Shown here piece after piece: positions 42,501-52,247 of a stretch of 64,000 bases of DNA. The stretch covers positions 1-64,000 of the forward strand of contig JAOZVS010000058.1 in the NCBI GenBank assembly GCA_025869435.1. The letters run 5' to 3'. Below the pieces are notes generated by a model. The model saw nothing but the letters and a program-made list of their open reading frames with translations, was not told the DNA's origin and did no database searches. Position 1 is the first letter of the stretch; every line of letters starts with the position of its first letter. This DNA comes from Zavarzinia sp. Its GTDB lineage: Bacteria; Pseudomonadota; Alphaproteobacteria; Zavarziniales; Zavarziniaceae. The translations under genes were made by a program, and so were the position numbers.

Positions 42501-42872
42501 ATGGACCAACCCGACGCCTTCAGCGCCCGATGCCCGACGCGGCAGATCCTCGACCGGATCGCCGACAAATGGACCGTGCTGCTCCTCGGCCTGCTGGCGA
42601 GCCGCACCATGCGCTTCAACGAACTCCGCCGGGGTGTCGACGGCCTGTCGCAGAAGGTCCTGTCCCAAACCCTGAAGAGCCTGGAACGCGACGGCCTGGT
42701 CACCCGCGCGGCCTATCCGACCGTGCCGGTCACTGTCGAATATGCCATCACCGATCTCGGCCGGACGCTGGCGGCGACCCTGGAGCCGCTGCGTCTATGG
42801 GCGGAGGGCCATATGGAAGCGGTGGAGAAGGCAAGAATTGATTTCGACCAGCGGCAGCAGGCGGCGGCGTGA
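42501..42872 (+). CDS. HxlR family winged-helix transcriptional regulator
   Basis: CPTRQILDRIADKWTVLLLGLLASRTMRFNELRRGVDGLSQKVLSQTLKSLERDGLVTR. Confidence 0.93.
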   Translation: MDQPDAFSARCPTRQILDRIADKWTVLLLGLLASRTMRFNELRRGVDGLSQKVLSQTLKSLERDGLVTRAAYPTVPVTVEYAITDLGRTLAATLEPLRLWAEGHMEAVEKARIDFDQRQQAAA

Positions 42873-42934
42873 CGCCACCGAGGCGTTGATCTAGACTGCC
42901 CCCATCGCGATTCCGGCGCGACCGGGGGGAAAGA

Positions 42935-44176
42935 ATGTCGCTGTTTCCGCGCCTCGCCGGTGGGGTGTTCCTGATCCTCGGCCTGGCTTCTTCCCTGCCC
43001 GCCATAGCGCAGGAGCCAGCGGCATCATCCGCGCCGACGGCGGAACAACTGCGCACCGAGACCGAATTCCGTCAGGGCCTGCAGGCCGTCGCCGCCGGTG
43101 ACTATGTCGGCGCCATCGCGATCTTCGACGCGATCCTGGTCCGTGATCCTGGCCTTGTCCGCGTCCGGCTGGAATTGGCCCGGGCACTGTTTCTCGCGGG
43201 CGATCAGGACGAACGCGCCCGCTTCCAGTTCGAGCGGGTGATGTCCGCCGACCTACCCCAGGCCGTGCAGGACAATATCGGCAAATTCCTGTCGGCCATC
43301 CGCAAGCGCCGGCTCTGGACCCTGTCGGCCGAATTCGCCATCGTGCCCGACAGCAACATCAATGGCGGCGCCGAAAGCCGGGAAGTCAATCTCGGCGGCC
43401 TGTCCTATTACCTCAACGAATCGTCGGTGAAGAAATCGGGGACCGGCCTGTTGACCGCGGTCAGGGGCACATATCGCTTCGCCGACGAAGGCCGCTGGCG
43501 CATCCAGACCGGGGGCGGCCTCACGCAGCGCTCCTATGAGGACAGCGAATACGACGACACGATCCTGAATTTCTCCGCCGGACCGCGCTACCTTCTCGAC
43601 CGGGGGGAAATCGGCTTCGGTCTGAGCGGCTATTACCGCTGGTATGGCCTCGACCCCTATACCCTCTTCATGGGCATGCAGGTCGACGGCAATTATCTGC
43701 TGTCGAAACAGGTCAAATTGGAAGCCGCGCTGCGCCTCGGGCAGGTCACCAGCCAGGCCGATCCGGGCCGCGAAGGCGCCTCGAGCGATGGCTCGATCAC
43801 GCTGCGCTACGCGGTGCGGCCCGACCTCCTGCTCTACAGCTCGCTCGATGCCCGGCGCGATGCCTTCGACAACGACCTGCTCGCCAATGATGGGGCCGGT
43901 GTCTCCGTCGGGGTCTACGGCGACCTGCCGTGGGGCTTCTCGGCCGGCGCTTCGGCCCGGCTTGGCAAGACCTGGTTCGAGGGCTTTTCGGACTTCTTCC
44001 AGACGACGCGCCGCGACGAGAACCGGCAATATGGCTTCAGCCTGCTGAACCGCAGCCTGATCTTCTGGCAGACAACGCCAAGCTTTCGCTACACCCATGT
44101 CGAGAATTCCTCGAACGTCGACATCTACACCTACGACCGCGACATTTTCCAGATCGGCCTGACGAAGGAGTTCTGA
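42935..44176 (+). CDS. Surface lipoprotein assembly modifier (Slam / DUF560, type XI secretion outer-membrane protein)
   Basis: Signal peptide, TPR-like N-domain (FRQGLQAVAAGDYVGAIAIFDAILVRDPGLVRVRLELARALFLAGDQDERARFQFERVM), then beta-barrel with VPDSNINGG and C-terminal IFWQTTPSFRYTHVENSSNVDIYTYDRDIFQIGLTKEF. Confidence 0.83.
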   Translation: MSLFPRLAGGVFLILGLASSLPAIAQEPAASSAPTAEQLRTETEFRQGLQAVAAGDYVGAIAIFDAILVRDPGLVRVRLELARALFLAGDQDERARFQFERVMSADLPQAVQDNIGKFLSAIRKRRLWTLSAEFAIVPDSNINGGAESREVNLGGLSYYLNESSVKKSGTGLLTAVRGTYRFADEGRWRIQTGGGLTQRSYEDSEYDDTILNFSAGPRYLLDRGEIGFGLSGYYRWYGLDPYTLFMGMQVDGNYLLSKQVKLEAALRLGQVTSQADPGREGASSDGSITLRYAVRPDLLLYSSLDARRDAFDNDLLANDGAGVSVGVYGDLPWGFSAGASARLGKTWFEGFSDFFQTTRRDENRQYGFSLLNRSLIFWQTTPSFRYTHVENSSNVDIYTYDRDIFQIGLTKEF

Positions 44177-44275
44177 ATTTTCGCGCGAAGGCTGCGCTGT
44201 GTCATTTATCCGGCATCGGAAAGGCGATATCTTCCCTTGGTTGAATATCTTGAGGCGTAAGGACAGGGGGATAGG

Positions 44276-45328
44276 ATGAGCAGAACAGCCTGGAACACCT
44301 TGGCCGCGTTGGCGACCATGGGTCTCGCGGCCTGCGGTGGGGGCGGTGGCGACGGTGGCGGTGGCGGCGGAACCCCGCCGGTCAGCACGATCACATCTTT
44401 CCGGAGCATCATCACGCCCTTGGCGAGCGTCGATGCGACGGAACTGGCGGTCGGCAGTTTCGGCGGCACATTGCCCGGTGCCGCGCCAGCTCTAAGGGTT
44501 GCCAGCGACTCCCCCTTCCTCTTCTCCACCGCCTATTTCCAAGGCAGCAACACCCCGGACAGCCTGGTCCTGCAATGGAGCGAGCCGCTGGAAGATGGCC
44601 GCGAACACGCCATCAGGGCCCGCTTCCTTCACTGGGAGAATCTGTCGAGCCTCGCTTCGGGCCTGCGCCTCGGTTACACGGACGTTGCGGACCTCCGCGG
44701 CTTTCGCGCCAGCGAATACGACCGGCCGGAAGGCGCACAGCTGGTGGGCGTTTTCTTTGACGGCTCGGGCACGGTCGCCCTCAGCTACACCAGCTTTGGC
44801 TATTGGTCGTTCTTCGATACTTTCACCGATGGATCCGACCAGTTCATCGCCTCGGGCGGCGTCTCGATCGGCGAGGTCAGCCCCGATCTGAACACGATCG
44901 CCAGCCTGCCGGCCACCGCGACCTACACCGGTATCACGGTTGGCTCGACTGTGGCGACCGATGCCAATCTCTCCCTTGCCCTTGCCGGCAAGATTGCGCT
45001 GACCGCCAATTTCGAGACCGACCGGCTGTCGGCGACGATCTCGGACATCAAATTCTACGATGGCGAGACTGTCCACCCGACCGAACCCGGGGACACCATC
45101 GGCTTCAGCGGCGCCACCATCACGCCCGCCGGCGCCAGCTTCTATGGTGACACCGGAAATGGCATGGCGGTCATGATGGGGACCGAAACCCTCGACGGCA
45201 GCGGTGCCCTGGCCGGCCATTTCTACGGCCCAAATGCCGAAGAAGTCGGCGGCACCTGGGGCATCGTCGAAAACGATCCGGAGCTGGGCGCGATCCACAC
45301 CTCGGGCTCCTTCGGCGCGAAGCGCTGA
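44276..45328 (+). CDS. Putative Slam-dependent surface lipoprotein with TbpB-like C-terminal barrel
   Basis: Lipobox LAAC followed by Gly-rich linker GGGGGDGGGGGG; C-terminal GALAGHFYGPNAEEVGGTWGI...GSFGAKR typical of TbpB/SLP barrels; next gene after Slam. Confidence 0.78.
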   Translation: MSRTAWNTLAALATMGLAACGGGGGDGGGGGGTPPVSTITSFRSIITPLASVDATELAVGSFGGTLPGAAPALRVASDSPFLFSTAYFQGSNTPDSLVLQWSEPLEDGREHAIRARFLHWENLSSLASGLRLGYTDVADLRGFRASEYDRPEGAQLVGVFFDGSGTVALSYTSFGYWSFFDTFTDGSDQFIASGGVSIGEVSPDLNTIASLPATATYTGITVGSTVATDANLSLALAGKIALTANFETDRLSATISDIKFYDGETVHPTEPGDTIGFSGATITPAGASFYGDTGNGMAVMMGTETLDGSGALAGHFYGPNAEEVGGTWGIVENDPELGAIHTSGSFGAKR

Positions 45329-45347
45329 ATACCCGGCCGGGGTTGGT

Positions 45348-45662
45348 TCAGACCGATCCCGGCTGCTCGACGACGAGGATGCGGGCGGGTCCCACGGGGT
45401 GGGCGACATGTTCCGCCCCGATGCCGGCATGGGCGATATCGCCCGCCTTCATGCGCGTTACGCGCTCGATCCCCTGCCCGTCCTTCCAATGCATGTCGAC
45501 CGTGCCGTCGAGGAGGACGAAGACTTCCTCGCCGTCGTTCACGTGCCAGATGTAAGGCTTGTCGGTCCAGTGCAGGCGCACCATCGCCGCCTCGAAACGG
45601 GTGATGTCGAGGGCGCCCCACGGCCGGTCGGCGGTGAAATCCCGCGGATCGATGAAGCGCAT
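45348..45662 (-). CDS. Cupin domain-containing protein
   Basis: WHVNDGEEVFVLLDGTVDMHWKDGQG...MKAGDIAHAGIGAEHVAHP. Confidence 0.87.
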   Translation of the reverse strand: MRFIDPRDFTADRPWGALDITRFEAAMVRLHWTDKPYIWHVNDGEEVFVLLDGTVDMHWKDGQGIERVTRMKAGDIAHAGIGAEHVAHPVGPARILVVEQPGSV

Positions 45663-46003
45663 CACAGCAGGTCTTTCACCGTTTCGGGCGGGCGGGTGGC
45701 CTTGCCGCCCTTCGGTGTCGTCACGATTGGGCGATTCAGCAGGATCGGATGGGCGGCGATCGCGTCGAGAATGGCGTCGTCGGAGGCCCCGGCCAGCTGC
45801 ATTTCCTTCGCCAGCGGCTCCTTTGCGCGCAGCAGGTCGCGGGCGGACAGGCCCCTGGTCGCGGCCAGCTTGGCCAGATCGGCCCGGCTGGGCGGCGTCT
45901 TCAGATAGTCGACCACGAGGGGTTCCACGCCGGCATCGCGGATGAGCTGAAGGGTGCTGCGCGATGTGCTGCATTTCGGATTGTGATAGATTGTCACCGT
46001 CAT
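45662..46003 (-). CDS. arsC: Arsenate reductase (glutaredoxin-type, ArsC family)
   Basis: MTVTIYHNPKCSTSRSTLQLIRDAG; HPILLNRPIVTTPKGGKATRPPE. Confidence 0.9.
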   Translation of the reverse strand: MTVTIYHNPKCSTSRSTLQLIRDAGVEPLVVDYLKTPPSRADLAKLAATRGLSARDLLRAKEPLAKEMQLAGASDDAILDAIAAHPILLNRPIVTTPKGGKATRPPETVKDLL

Positions 46004-46122
46004 GATCGGGTCCTGGAATCGCTGTTGGCGGCGAGAATAGCACCGCCAGCCGCCCCCCGCGTCATGTCGCGGAACATCACCGGACGGCAAAGCACCGTCC
46101 GGGACCGAGGAGAGAAACACCC

Positions 46123-47247
46123 ATGCCCGCCCTGCAGCTTTATGGCGCCCCCTGCTCGCTTTACACCGCCAAGGTCCGTTCCGCCCTGCGCAAGCAGCGC
46201 GTGACCTTCCGTGAATATTTCGCCAGCCATCCCGAATACCGCGAGCGCATCCTGCCGGCTGCGCAGAACCAGCGCATCCCCGTGGTCGAATTCCCGGACG
46301 GCGCGATCGTGCAGGATTCGGCGGAAATTCTCGATCATATGGCCAATCTCGGCTTGCTGGGCACCGCGCCCTCGGGCGCCCTCCGCGTGGTCGAACTCTT
46401 CATCGAGGCTTACGCCGACCGGGCCATGCTGCGCCCCGCCATGCATTACCGCTGGAACTTCCGGGCGGAAAACGAAGCCTTCATCATCGGCGAATTCGCC
46501 CGGCTGGTGGCCCGGGGCGATACCGCCAAGGGTCTCGATACCGGGCGGATGCTGGCCGGGCGCATGGCCGCCTATCTGCCGCCCCTCGGCATCACGGAAA
46601 GCTCGATTCCCGCGATCGAGGCGCAATATCTCGCCCTGCTCGACCGTCTGGACCGGCATTTCTCGGCGGCGCCCTATCTCCTCGGCGGCAGTCCGTCGCG
46701 GGCGGATTACGGTCTGATGGGGCCGCTGCACGCCCACCTTGGCCGCGATCCGTTTCCGGCCGCGCTGATGCAGTCGAAGGCGCCCCTCGTCTATCGCTGG
46801 ACCGAGCGGATGAACGCGGGCGAGGACACGTCGCCTGAATTTCCGGACACGGCGCCCGGTTTTGCCGCGAGCGATACGTTGCGCGCCGTGCTCGATCTGA
46901 TGGCGGAGGAATTCGGGCCGGAGCTGCGCGAAACCCTGAAACTCTTCGCCAACTGGGCGGCCGAACATGCGGATCTGGCCGCCGGCAGCCCGGTCTCGCC
47001 CAAGGGCGTCGATCAGCCGAGTTTCGGTCCCATCCGCTTCGAGATCCAGGGCAGCACCGTCGAGGTCATGTCCGCCGGTCATTCCCTGTGGATGCTGCAG
47101 CGGGCGCAGGATGCCTTCGCCGCCCTGACGGAGGCGGAAAAGGCCGAGGCGCGGGACCTCTTGTCGGCCGGCGGCGTCGCTGCCCTGCTCGACGAAAAAA
47201 TGCCCCGGCGGCTGGACCGCCAGGGCAACAAGTTGAGCGTCGCGTAG
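46123..47247 (+). CDS. Glutathione S-transferase family protein
   Basis: LQLYGAPCSLYTAKVRSALRKQRVTFREY...IPVVEFPDGAIVQDSAEILDHM. Confidence 0.85.
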   Translation: MPALQLYGAPCSLYTAKVRSALRKQRVTFREYFASHPEYRERILPAAQNQRIPVVEFPDGAIVQDSAEILDHMANLGLLGTAPSGALRVVELFIEAYADRAMLRPAMHYRWNFRAENEAFIIGEFARLVARGDTAKGLDTGRMLAGRMAAYLPPLGITESSIPAIEAQYLALLDRLDRHFSAAPYLLGGSPSRADYGLMGPLHAHLGRDPFPAALMQSKAPLVYRWTERMNAGEDTSPEFPDTAPGFAASDTLRAVLDLMAEEFGPELRETLKLFANWAAEHADLAAGSPVSPKGVDQPSFGPIRFEIQGSTVEVMSAGHSLWMLQRAQDAFAALTEAEKAEARDLLSAGGVAALLDEKMPRRLDRQGNKLSVA

Positions 47248-47253
47248 GGAGAT

Positions 47254-48393
47254 TCAAAGGCTTCGGGCGATCACCATGCGCTGAACGTCCGAGGTGCCCT
47301 CGTAGATCTGGCAGACCCGGACGTCGCGATAGATCCGCTCCACCGGGTAATCCGCCAGGTAACCATAGCCGCCCAGGGTCTGGATGGCGACGGAACAGAC
47401 CCGCTCCGCCATTTCCGACGCGAAGAGCTTGGCCTGGCTTGCCTCGATCAGGCAGGGCAGGCCGGCTTCGCGCAGGCGCGCGGCGCGGTGCACCATGAGG
47501 CGCGCGGCTTCGATCTGGGTCGCCATGTCGGCGAGCCGGAAGCCCACGGCCTGATGGTTCATGATCGGCTGGCCGAAGGTGACGCGCTCCTTGGCATAGG
47601 CGACGGCGTAATCGAAGGCCGCGCGCGCCATGCCGACCGATTGCGCGGCGATGCCGATGCGCCCGCCCTCGAGGTTGGAAAGGGCGATCTTGTAGCCCTC
47701 CCCTTCCTTGCCAAGGAGGTTTTCGGCCGGCAGCCGCAGGTCCTCGAAGATGATCTGGCAGGTATCGGAGGCGTGCTGGCCCAGCTTGTCCTCGACCCGC
47801 GCGACCTTGTAACCCTCCGTATCCGTCGGCACGATGAAGGCGGAAATGCCCTTCTTGCCGGCGGAAGGATCGGTCACGGCGAAAACGATGGCGACCTTGG
47901 CGTTCTTGCCCGAGGTGATGAACTGCTTGGTGCCGTTCAGCACATAGTGGCTGTTGCCGTCCCTGGTCGCGCGCGTCTTCAGGCCGGCGGCGTCGGAGCC
48001 GGCCTGGGGTTCGGTCAGCATGAAGGCGCCGATGGCCTTGCCCGCGGCCATGTCGGGCAGATACTTGGCCTTCTGCGCCTCGGTGCCGAACTTCAGGATC
48101 GGCAGGCAGCCGACGGAATTATGCACGCTCATGATGGTCGAGAGCGCGCCGCAGCCGGCCGCGATCTCTTCGAGCGCCATGGCATAGGCGAGATTGCCGG
48201 TGTCCGAGCCGCCCCATGCCTCCGGCACGACCATGCCGAAGAAGCCGAGCTCGCCCATTTCGGCGACGGCCTGTGCCGGGAATTCGTGGTTGCGGTCCCA
48301 GTCGCCGGCGAAGGGCGCCAGCCGCTCGGCGGCGAAGGAACGTGCCGCGTCGCGAATCTGGACCTGCTCCTCGGTGTAACCGAAGTCGCTCAT
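47254..48393 (-). CDS. Acyl-CoA dehydrogenase
   Basis: [88 protein letters not shown]. Confidence 0.95.
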   Translation of the reverse strand: MSDFGYTEEQVQIRDAARSFAAERLAPFAGDWDRNHEFPAQAVAEMGELGFFGMVVPEAWGGSDTGNLAYAMALEEIAAGCGALSTIMSVHNSVGCLPILKFGTEAQKAKYLPDMAAGKAIGAFMLTEPQAGSDAAGLKTRATRDGNSHYVLNGTKQFITSGKNAKVAIVFAVTDPSAGKKGISAFIVPTDTEGYKVARVEDKLGQHASDTCQIIFEDLRLPAENLLGKEGEGYKIALSNLEGGRIGIAAQSVGMARAAFDYAVAYAKERVTFGQPIMNHQAVGFRLADMATQIEAARLMVHRAARLREAGLPCLIEASQAKLFASEMAERVCSVAIQTLGGYGYLADYPVERIYRDVRVCQIYEGTSDVQRMVIARSL

Positions 48394-48394
48394 C

Positions 48395-49570
48395 TCAGTG
48401 CACCAGCTCGACCGCGAGGGCGGTCGCTTCGCCGCCACCGATGCAAAGCGAGGCGACGCCACGCTTCAGGCCGTATTTCTCGAGCGCGGCCATGAGGGTG
48501 ACCAGGATGCGCGCACCCGAGGCACCGATGGGATGGCCGAGGGCGCAGGCGCCGCCATGGATATTCACCGCCGCGGGATCGAGGCCAAGCTCGCGGATCG
48601 CCGCCATGGCGACGACGGCGAAGGCTTCGTTGATCTCGTAGAGGTCGACATCCTTCTTGGTCCAGCCGGTCTTGGCGAACAGTTTCTCGATCGAGCCGAT
48701 GGGCGCGGTCGGGAACAGGCTGGGCTTGTCGGCATGGGTGGCGTGGCCCCGGATGACGGCGATGGGGGTAAGGCCCCGCTTTTCCGCTTCCGAGCGCTTC
48801 ATCAGGACGAGCGCGGCGGCACCGTCCGAGATGGAGGAGGAATTGGCGGCGGTCACCGTGCCGCCCTCGCGGAAGGCGGGCTTCAGGGTCGGGATCTTGT
48901 CCATCCGGGCCTTGGGCGGCTGCTCGTCGCTCGAAACCTCGCCGCCCTTCTTCAGGGTAACGGCGACGATCTCCTTGACGAAGGAGCCGTCCTTGATCGC
49001 CGTCTGGGCCTTGGTCAGGGAGGCGATGGCATAGGCATCCTGGGCCTCGCGGCTGAACTGGAAGCTCTGGGCGCAATCCTCGGCGAAGGTGCCCATCAGG
49101 CGGCCCTTGTCATAGGCGTCCTCAAGGCCGTCGAGGAACATATGGTCCATGACCCTTCCATGGCCCATGCGATAGCCGCCCCGCGCCTTGTCGAGAAGAT
49201 AGGGGGCGTTGGTCATGCTCTCCATGCCGCCCGCGACGGCGACATTGGCGGAGCCGGCCAGGATCAAGTCATGGGCGAACATCGCCGCCTTCATGCCCGA
49301 GCCGCACATCTTGTTGACCGTGGTCGCGCCCGCGCCCAGCGGCAAGCCCGCGCCCAGCGCGGCCTGACGGGCCGGCGCCTGGCCCTGGCCGGCGGGCAGC
49401 ACGCAGCCGAAAACGATCTCCTCGACCGCATCCGGCGACAGGCCGGCGCGGGAAAGCGCGCCCGTGATCGCGGTCGCACCGAGCTGCGAGGCGGTGAAAT
49501 CCTTCAGGTCGCCCTGAAATCCCCCCATGGGGGTACGCGCGGCACCGACGATGACGATGGGATCTTCCAT
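48395..49570 (-). CDS. Acetyl-CoA C-acyltransferase (thiolase)
   Basis: [62 protein letters not shown]. Confidence 0.95.
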   Translation of the reverse strand: MEDPIVIVGAARTPMGGFQGDLKDFTASQLGATAITGALSRAGLSPDAVEEIVFGCVLPAGQGQAPARQAALGAGLPLGAGATTVNKMCGSGMKAAMFAHDLILAGSANVAVAGGMESMTNAPYLLDKARGGYRMGHGRVMDHMFLDGLEDAYDKGRLMGTFAEDCAQSFQFSREAQDAYAIASLTKAQTAIKDGSFVKEIVAVTLKKGGEVSSDEQPPKARMDKIPTLKPAFREGGTVTAANSSSISDGAAALVLMKRSEAEKRGLTPIAVIRGHATHADKPSLFPTAPIGSIEKLFAKTGWTKKDVDLYEINEAFAVVAMAAIRELGLDPAAVNIHGGACALGHPIGASGARILVTLMAALEKYGLKRGVASLCIGGGEATALAVELVH

Positions 49571-49584
49571 GATGCCTCTCCTTG

Positions 49585-50349
49585 TTACTTGGCGGCCATG
49601 CGAAGCGCGCCGTCGAGACGGATCACTTCGCCGTTCAACATGCGGTTCTCGGCGATATGCTTGACCAGCGCGGCGAATTCCTCCGGATAGCCGAGGCGGG
49701 AGGGGAACGGCACGAGCTTGCCCAGGGAATCCTTCACCTCCTGCGGCATCCCCGCCATCATCGGGGTCTCGAAGGTGCCGGGCGCGATCGAGACGACGCG
49801 GATGCCGGTGCGGGCCAACTCGCGCGCGATCGGCAGGGTCATGCCGACCACGCCGCCCTTGGACGCCGCATAGGCCGCCTGGCCGATCTGGCCGTCGTAA
49901 GCCGCGATCGAGGCGGTATTGACGATCACGCCCCGCTCGCCATCCTCGCCCGGCTCGTTCTTCGCCATGGCGAAGGCGGCGACGCGCAGCATGTTGAAGG
50001 CGCCGATCAGGTTGACGTTGATCACCTTGGCGAAACTGTCGAGCCTGTGGGGCGCGTCGCGCCCGACGACCTTCTCGCCGATGACGATGCCGGCGCAATT
50101 GGCGAGGCCATGCACGGCGCCGAATTTCGCGATCGCCGCATCGACCGCACTTTGCGCGTCGTCGGCGCTGGTGACGTCGGTCTTCACGAAAATGGCGTTG
50201 GGGCCAAGGCCCTCGGCGACCGAGGCTCCATTCGGATTGACATCGACGAGGACGGCGTTGCCGCCGGCCGAAACGACCATCCGCGCGGTCGCGAGGCCGA
50301 GGCCCGAAGCGCCGCCGGTAACGATGAAGGTCTTGCCCGTGATCTGCAC
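49585..50349 (-). CDS. SDR family 3-hydroxyacyl-CoA dehydrogenase-like protein
   Basis: [65 protein letters not shown]; type-2 HADH (HSD17B10)-like. Confidence 0.9.
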   Translation of the reverse strand: MQITGKTFIVTGGASGLGLATARMVVSAGGNAVLVDVNPNGASVAEGLGPNAIFVKTDVTSADDAQSAVDAAIAKFGAVHGLANCAGIVIGEKVVGRDAPHRLDSFAKVINVNLIGAFNMLRVAAFAMAKNEPGEDGERGVIVNTASIAAYDGQIGQAAYAASKGGVVGMTLPIARELARTGIRVVSIAPGTFETPMMAGMPQEVKDSLGKLVPFPSRLGYPEEFAALVKHIAENRMLNGEVIRLDGALRMAAK

Positions 50350-50387
50350 GTCAGGCTCCTGAAGAATTTAAGTCTATCGCTTTTATC

Positions 50388-50470
50388 GTCGTCCCGGCGC
50401 AGGCCGGGACCTCGAGACGAAGGGGCACCTGGCGTCCCTCCCGCGAGATCCCAGGCTTCACCGGGATGAC
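50388..50470. repeat. REP-like inverted repeat pair
   Basis: CGTCGTCCCGGCGCAGGCCGGGACCTCGAGACG ... CGAGATCCCAGGCTTCACCGGGATGACG: two head-to-head hairpins related to the element at 88-177. Confidence 0.65.
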
Positions 50471-50486
50471 GCGGGAGGGAGCGAAA

Positions 50487-52136
50487 TCAGGCCGCCGAGG
50501 CGTCCTTGGTCTTGGCCACTTCCTGGTTGCGCAGGATGAAACGCTGGACCTTGCCGCTGGGGGTCTTGGGCAGGTCGGTCACGAATTCGATCTCGCGCGG
50601 GAATGAATGGGTCGACAGGCGCTTGCGGACATATTGCTGCAGTTCCTCGGCCAGCTGGTCCGACGGCTCGAAGCCCTTGGACAGGACGACGAAGGCCTTC
50701 ACGATCTCGGTCCGCTCCGGGTCGGGCTTGCCGACCACGGCGGCTTCGATCACGGCGGGATGTTCGATCAACGCGCTTTCGACATCGAAGGGGCCGATGC
50801 GATAGCCGGCGGAGGTGATGATATCGTCCGACCGGCCGACGAAGCTGACCGAGCCGTCGTCGTTCAGCTCGACCGTGTCGCCGGTCAGGTAGTAATTGCC
50901 GACGAAGCTGGGGGTCTCGCGGTTCAGGTAGCCGGGGAACCAGAACAGCGGCGACTTGCTGCGGTCGATGGCGAGAATGCCGGGCTTGCCGACCGGCAGT
51001 TCTTCCTGGCCCTCGGGATCGACGACGACGGCATGATAGCCGGGCATCGACAGGCCGGCGGAACCCATGCGGATCGGATGCTCGATGCCATGGTGGTTGT
51101 TGACCACCATGCCGAGTTCGGTCTGTCCGTAATGATCGTTGATCGGCGCCGCCAGATGCTCGGCGAACCAGCGGATGACCTCGGGGTTCAACGGCTCGCC
51201 GGCGGAGGAGACGGCGCGCAGCTGGCCCTTGATCGGCGCGGCGGCTTCCGGCCCGGCCGCGATCAGCAGGCGGTAGGCGGTGGGCGAGCCGGCCAGATTG
51301 GTGATGCCCAGCTTCTTGATCAGGCCATAGGTCGATTCGACGGTGAAGGAGCCGTCGTAGAACATGGTCGTATGGCCGAGCAGCAGGGGGCCGGTGACGG
51401 CATAGTAGAGACCATAGGCCCAGCCCGGATCGGCGATGTTCCAGAAGATGTCTTCGGGCAGCAGCTCGACCGCGTCGCGCATGTAGACGCCGAAAGACAG
51501 CAGCGCCTTCAGCGGCACCGGCACGCCCTTGGGCAGGCCCGTGGTGCCCGAGGTGAACATTAGGAGGAAGGCATCGTCGGGGCCGCGCAGCACCGGCTCG
51601 AAGCTGGCCGGCTGCTTCGCCAGTTCCGCCTCGAAATTCAGGTCGCCGGCCGGCACGTCCTTGCCCACGGTCAGGACCGGCGGGCAATCGGGCACATCGT
51701 CGAGCTTCGAGCGATTGCCGAGGTCGGTGACGACGAAGCGGCTTTCCGCCGTCTTCACCCGGTGCTCGATCGCCTTGGAGCCGAAGGCGGTGAACAGCGG
51801 CTGGTAGACGCAGCCGGCCCGCCAGGTGCCGAGGATGGTGACCAGAAGCTCGGGCGTGCGGGGCAGCAGGCCCGAGACACGGTCGCCGGGCTTCGCGCCA
51901 TGGGCGACCAGGAAATTGGCGAATTTGGCCGACATGTCGCGCAGCTGCTCGAAGGTATAGTCGGCGCTGCCGCCGTCCTTGCTTTCGTAGTGCAGGGCGA
52001 TCCTGCCGCCTTCCGCATGGGCGTCGCAGCATTCGACGCAGGCGTTCAGGCCCCCGGCGAGGCTGCCTTTCAGCAACTCCTTCTCGAGCGCGGCGACGGA
52101 AAACCCGGCAATGACGGAATCATAGGTACGCTTCAT
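50487..52136 (-). CDS. Acyl-CoA synthetase (AMP-dependent ligase)
   Basis: LLMFTSGTTGLPKGVPVPLKALL; ITSAGYRIGPFDVESALIEHPAVIEAAVVGKPDPERTEIVKAFVVL. Confidence 0.94.
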   Translation of the reverse strand: MKRTYDSVIAGFSVAALEKELLKGSLAGGLNACVECCDAHAEGGRIALHYESKDGGSADYTFEQLRDMSAKFANFLVAHGAKPGDRVSGLLPRTPELLVTILGTWRAGCVYQPLFTAFGSKAIEHRVKTAESRFVVTDLGNRSKLDDVPDCPPVLTVGKDVPAGDLNFEAELAKQPASFEPVLRGPDDAFLLMFTSGTTGLPKGVPVPLKALLSFGVYMRDAVELLPEDIFWNIADPGWAYGLYYAVTGPLLLGHTTMFYDGSFTVESTYGLIKKLGITNLAGSPTAYRLLIAAGPEAAAPIKGQLRAVSSAGEPLNPEVIRWFAEHLAAPINDHYGQTELGMVVNNHHGIEHPIRMGSAGLSMPGYHAVVVDPEGQEELPVGKPGILAIDRSKSPLFWFPGYLNRETPSFVGNYYLTGDTVELNDDGSVSFVGRSDDIITSAGYRIGPFDVESALIEHPAVIEAAVVGKPDPERTEIVKAFVVLSKGFEPSDQLAEELQQYVRKRLSTHSFPREIEFVTDLPKTPSGKVQRFILRNQEVAKTKDASAA

Positions 52137-52247
52137 CGGCGCATCTCCCTTGGCTTGTTCCGGCCCTCGGCCTTTGGCGAACGGGTTAAGCCCATTGCGC
52201 GGTGGCTACAATGGCAGCAGGCTCCAAATTCAGCGACGGAATTTGCC

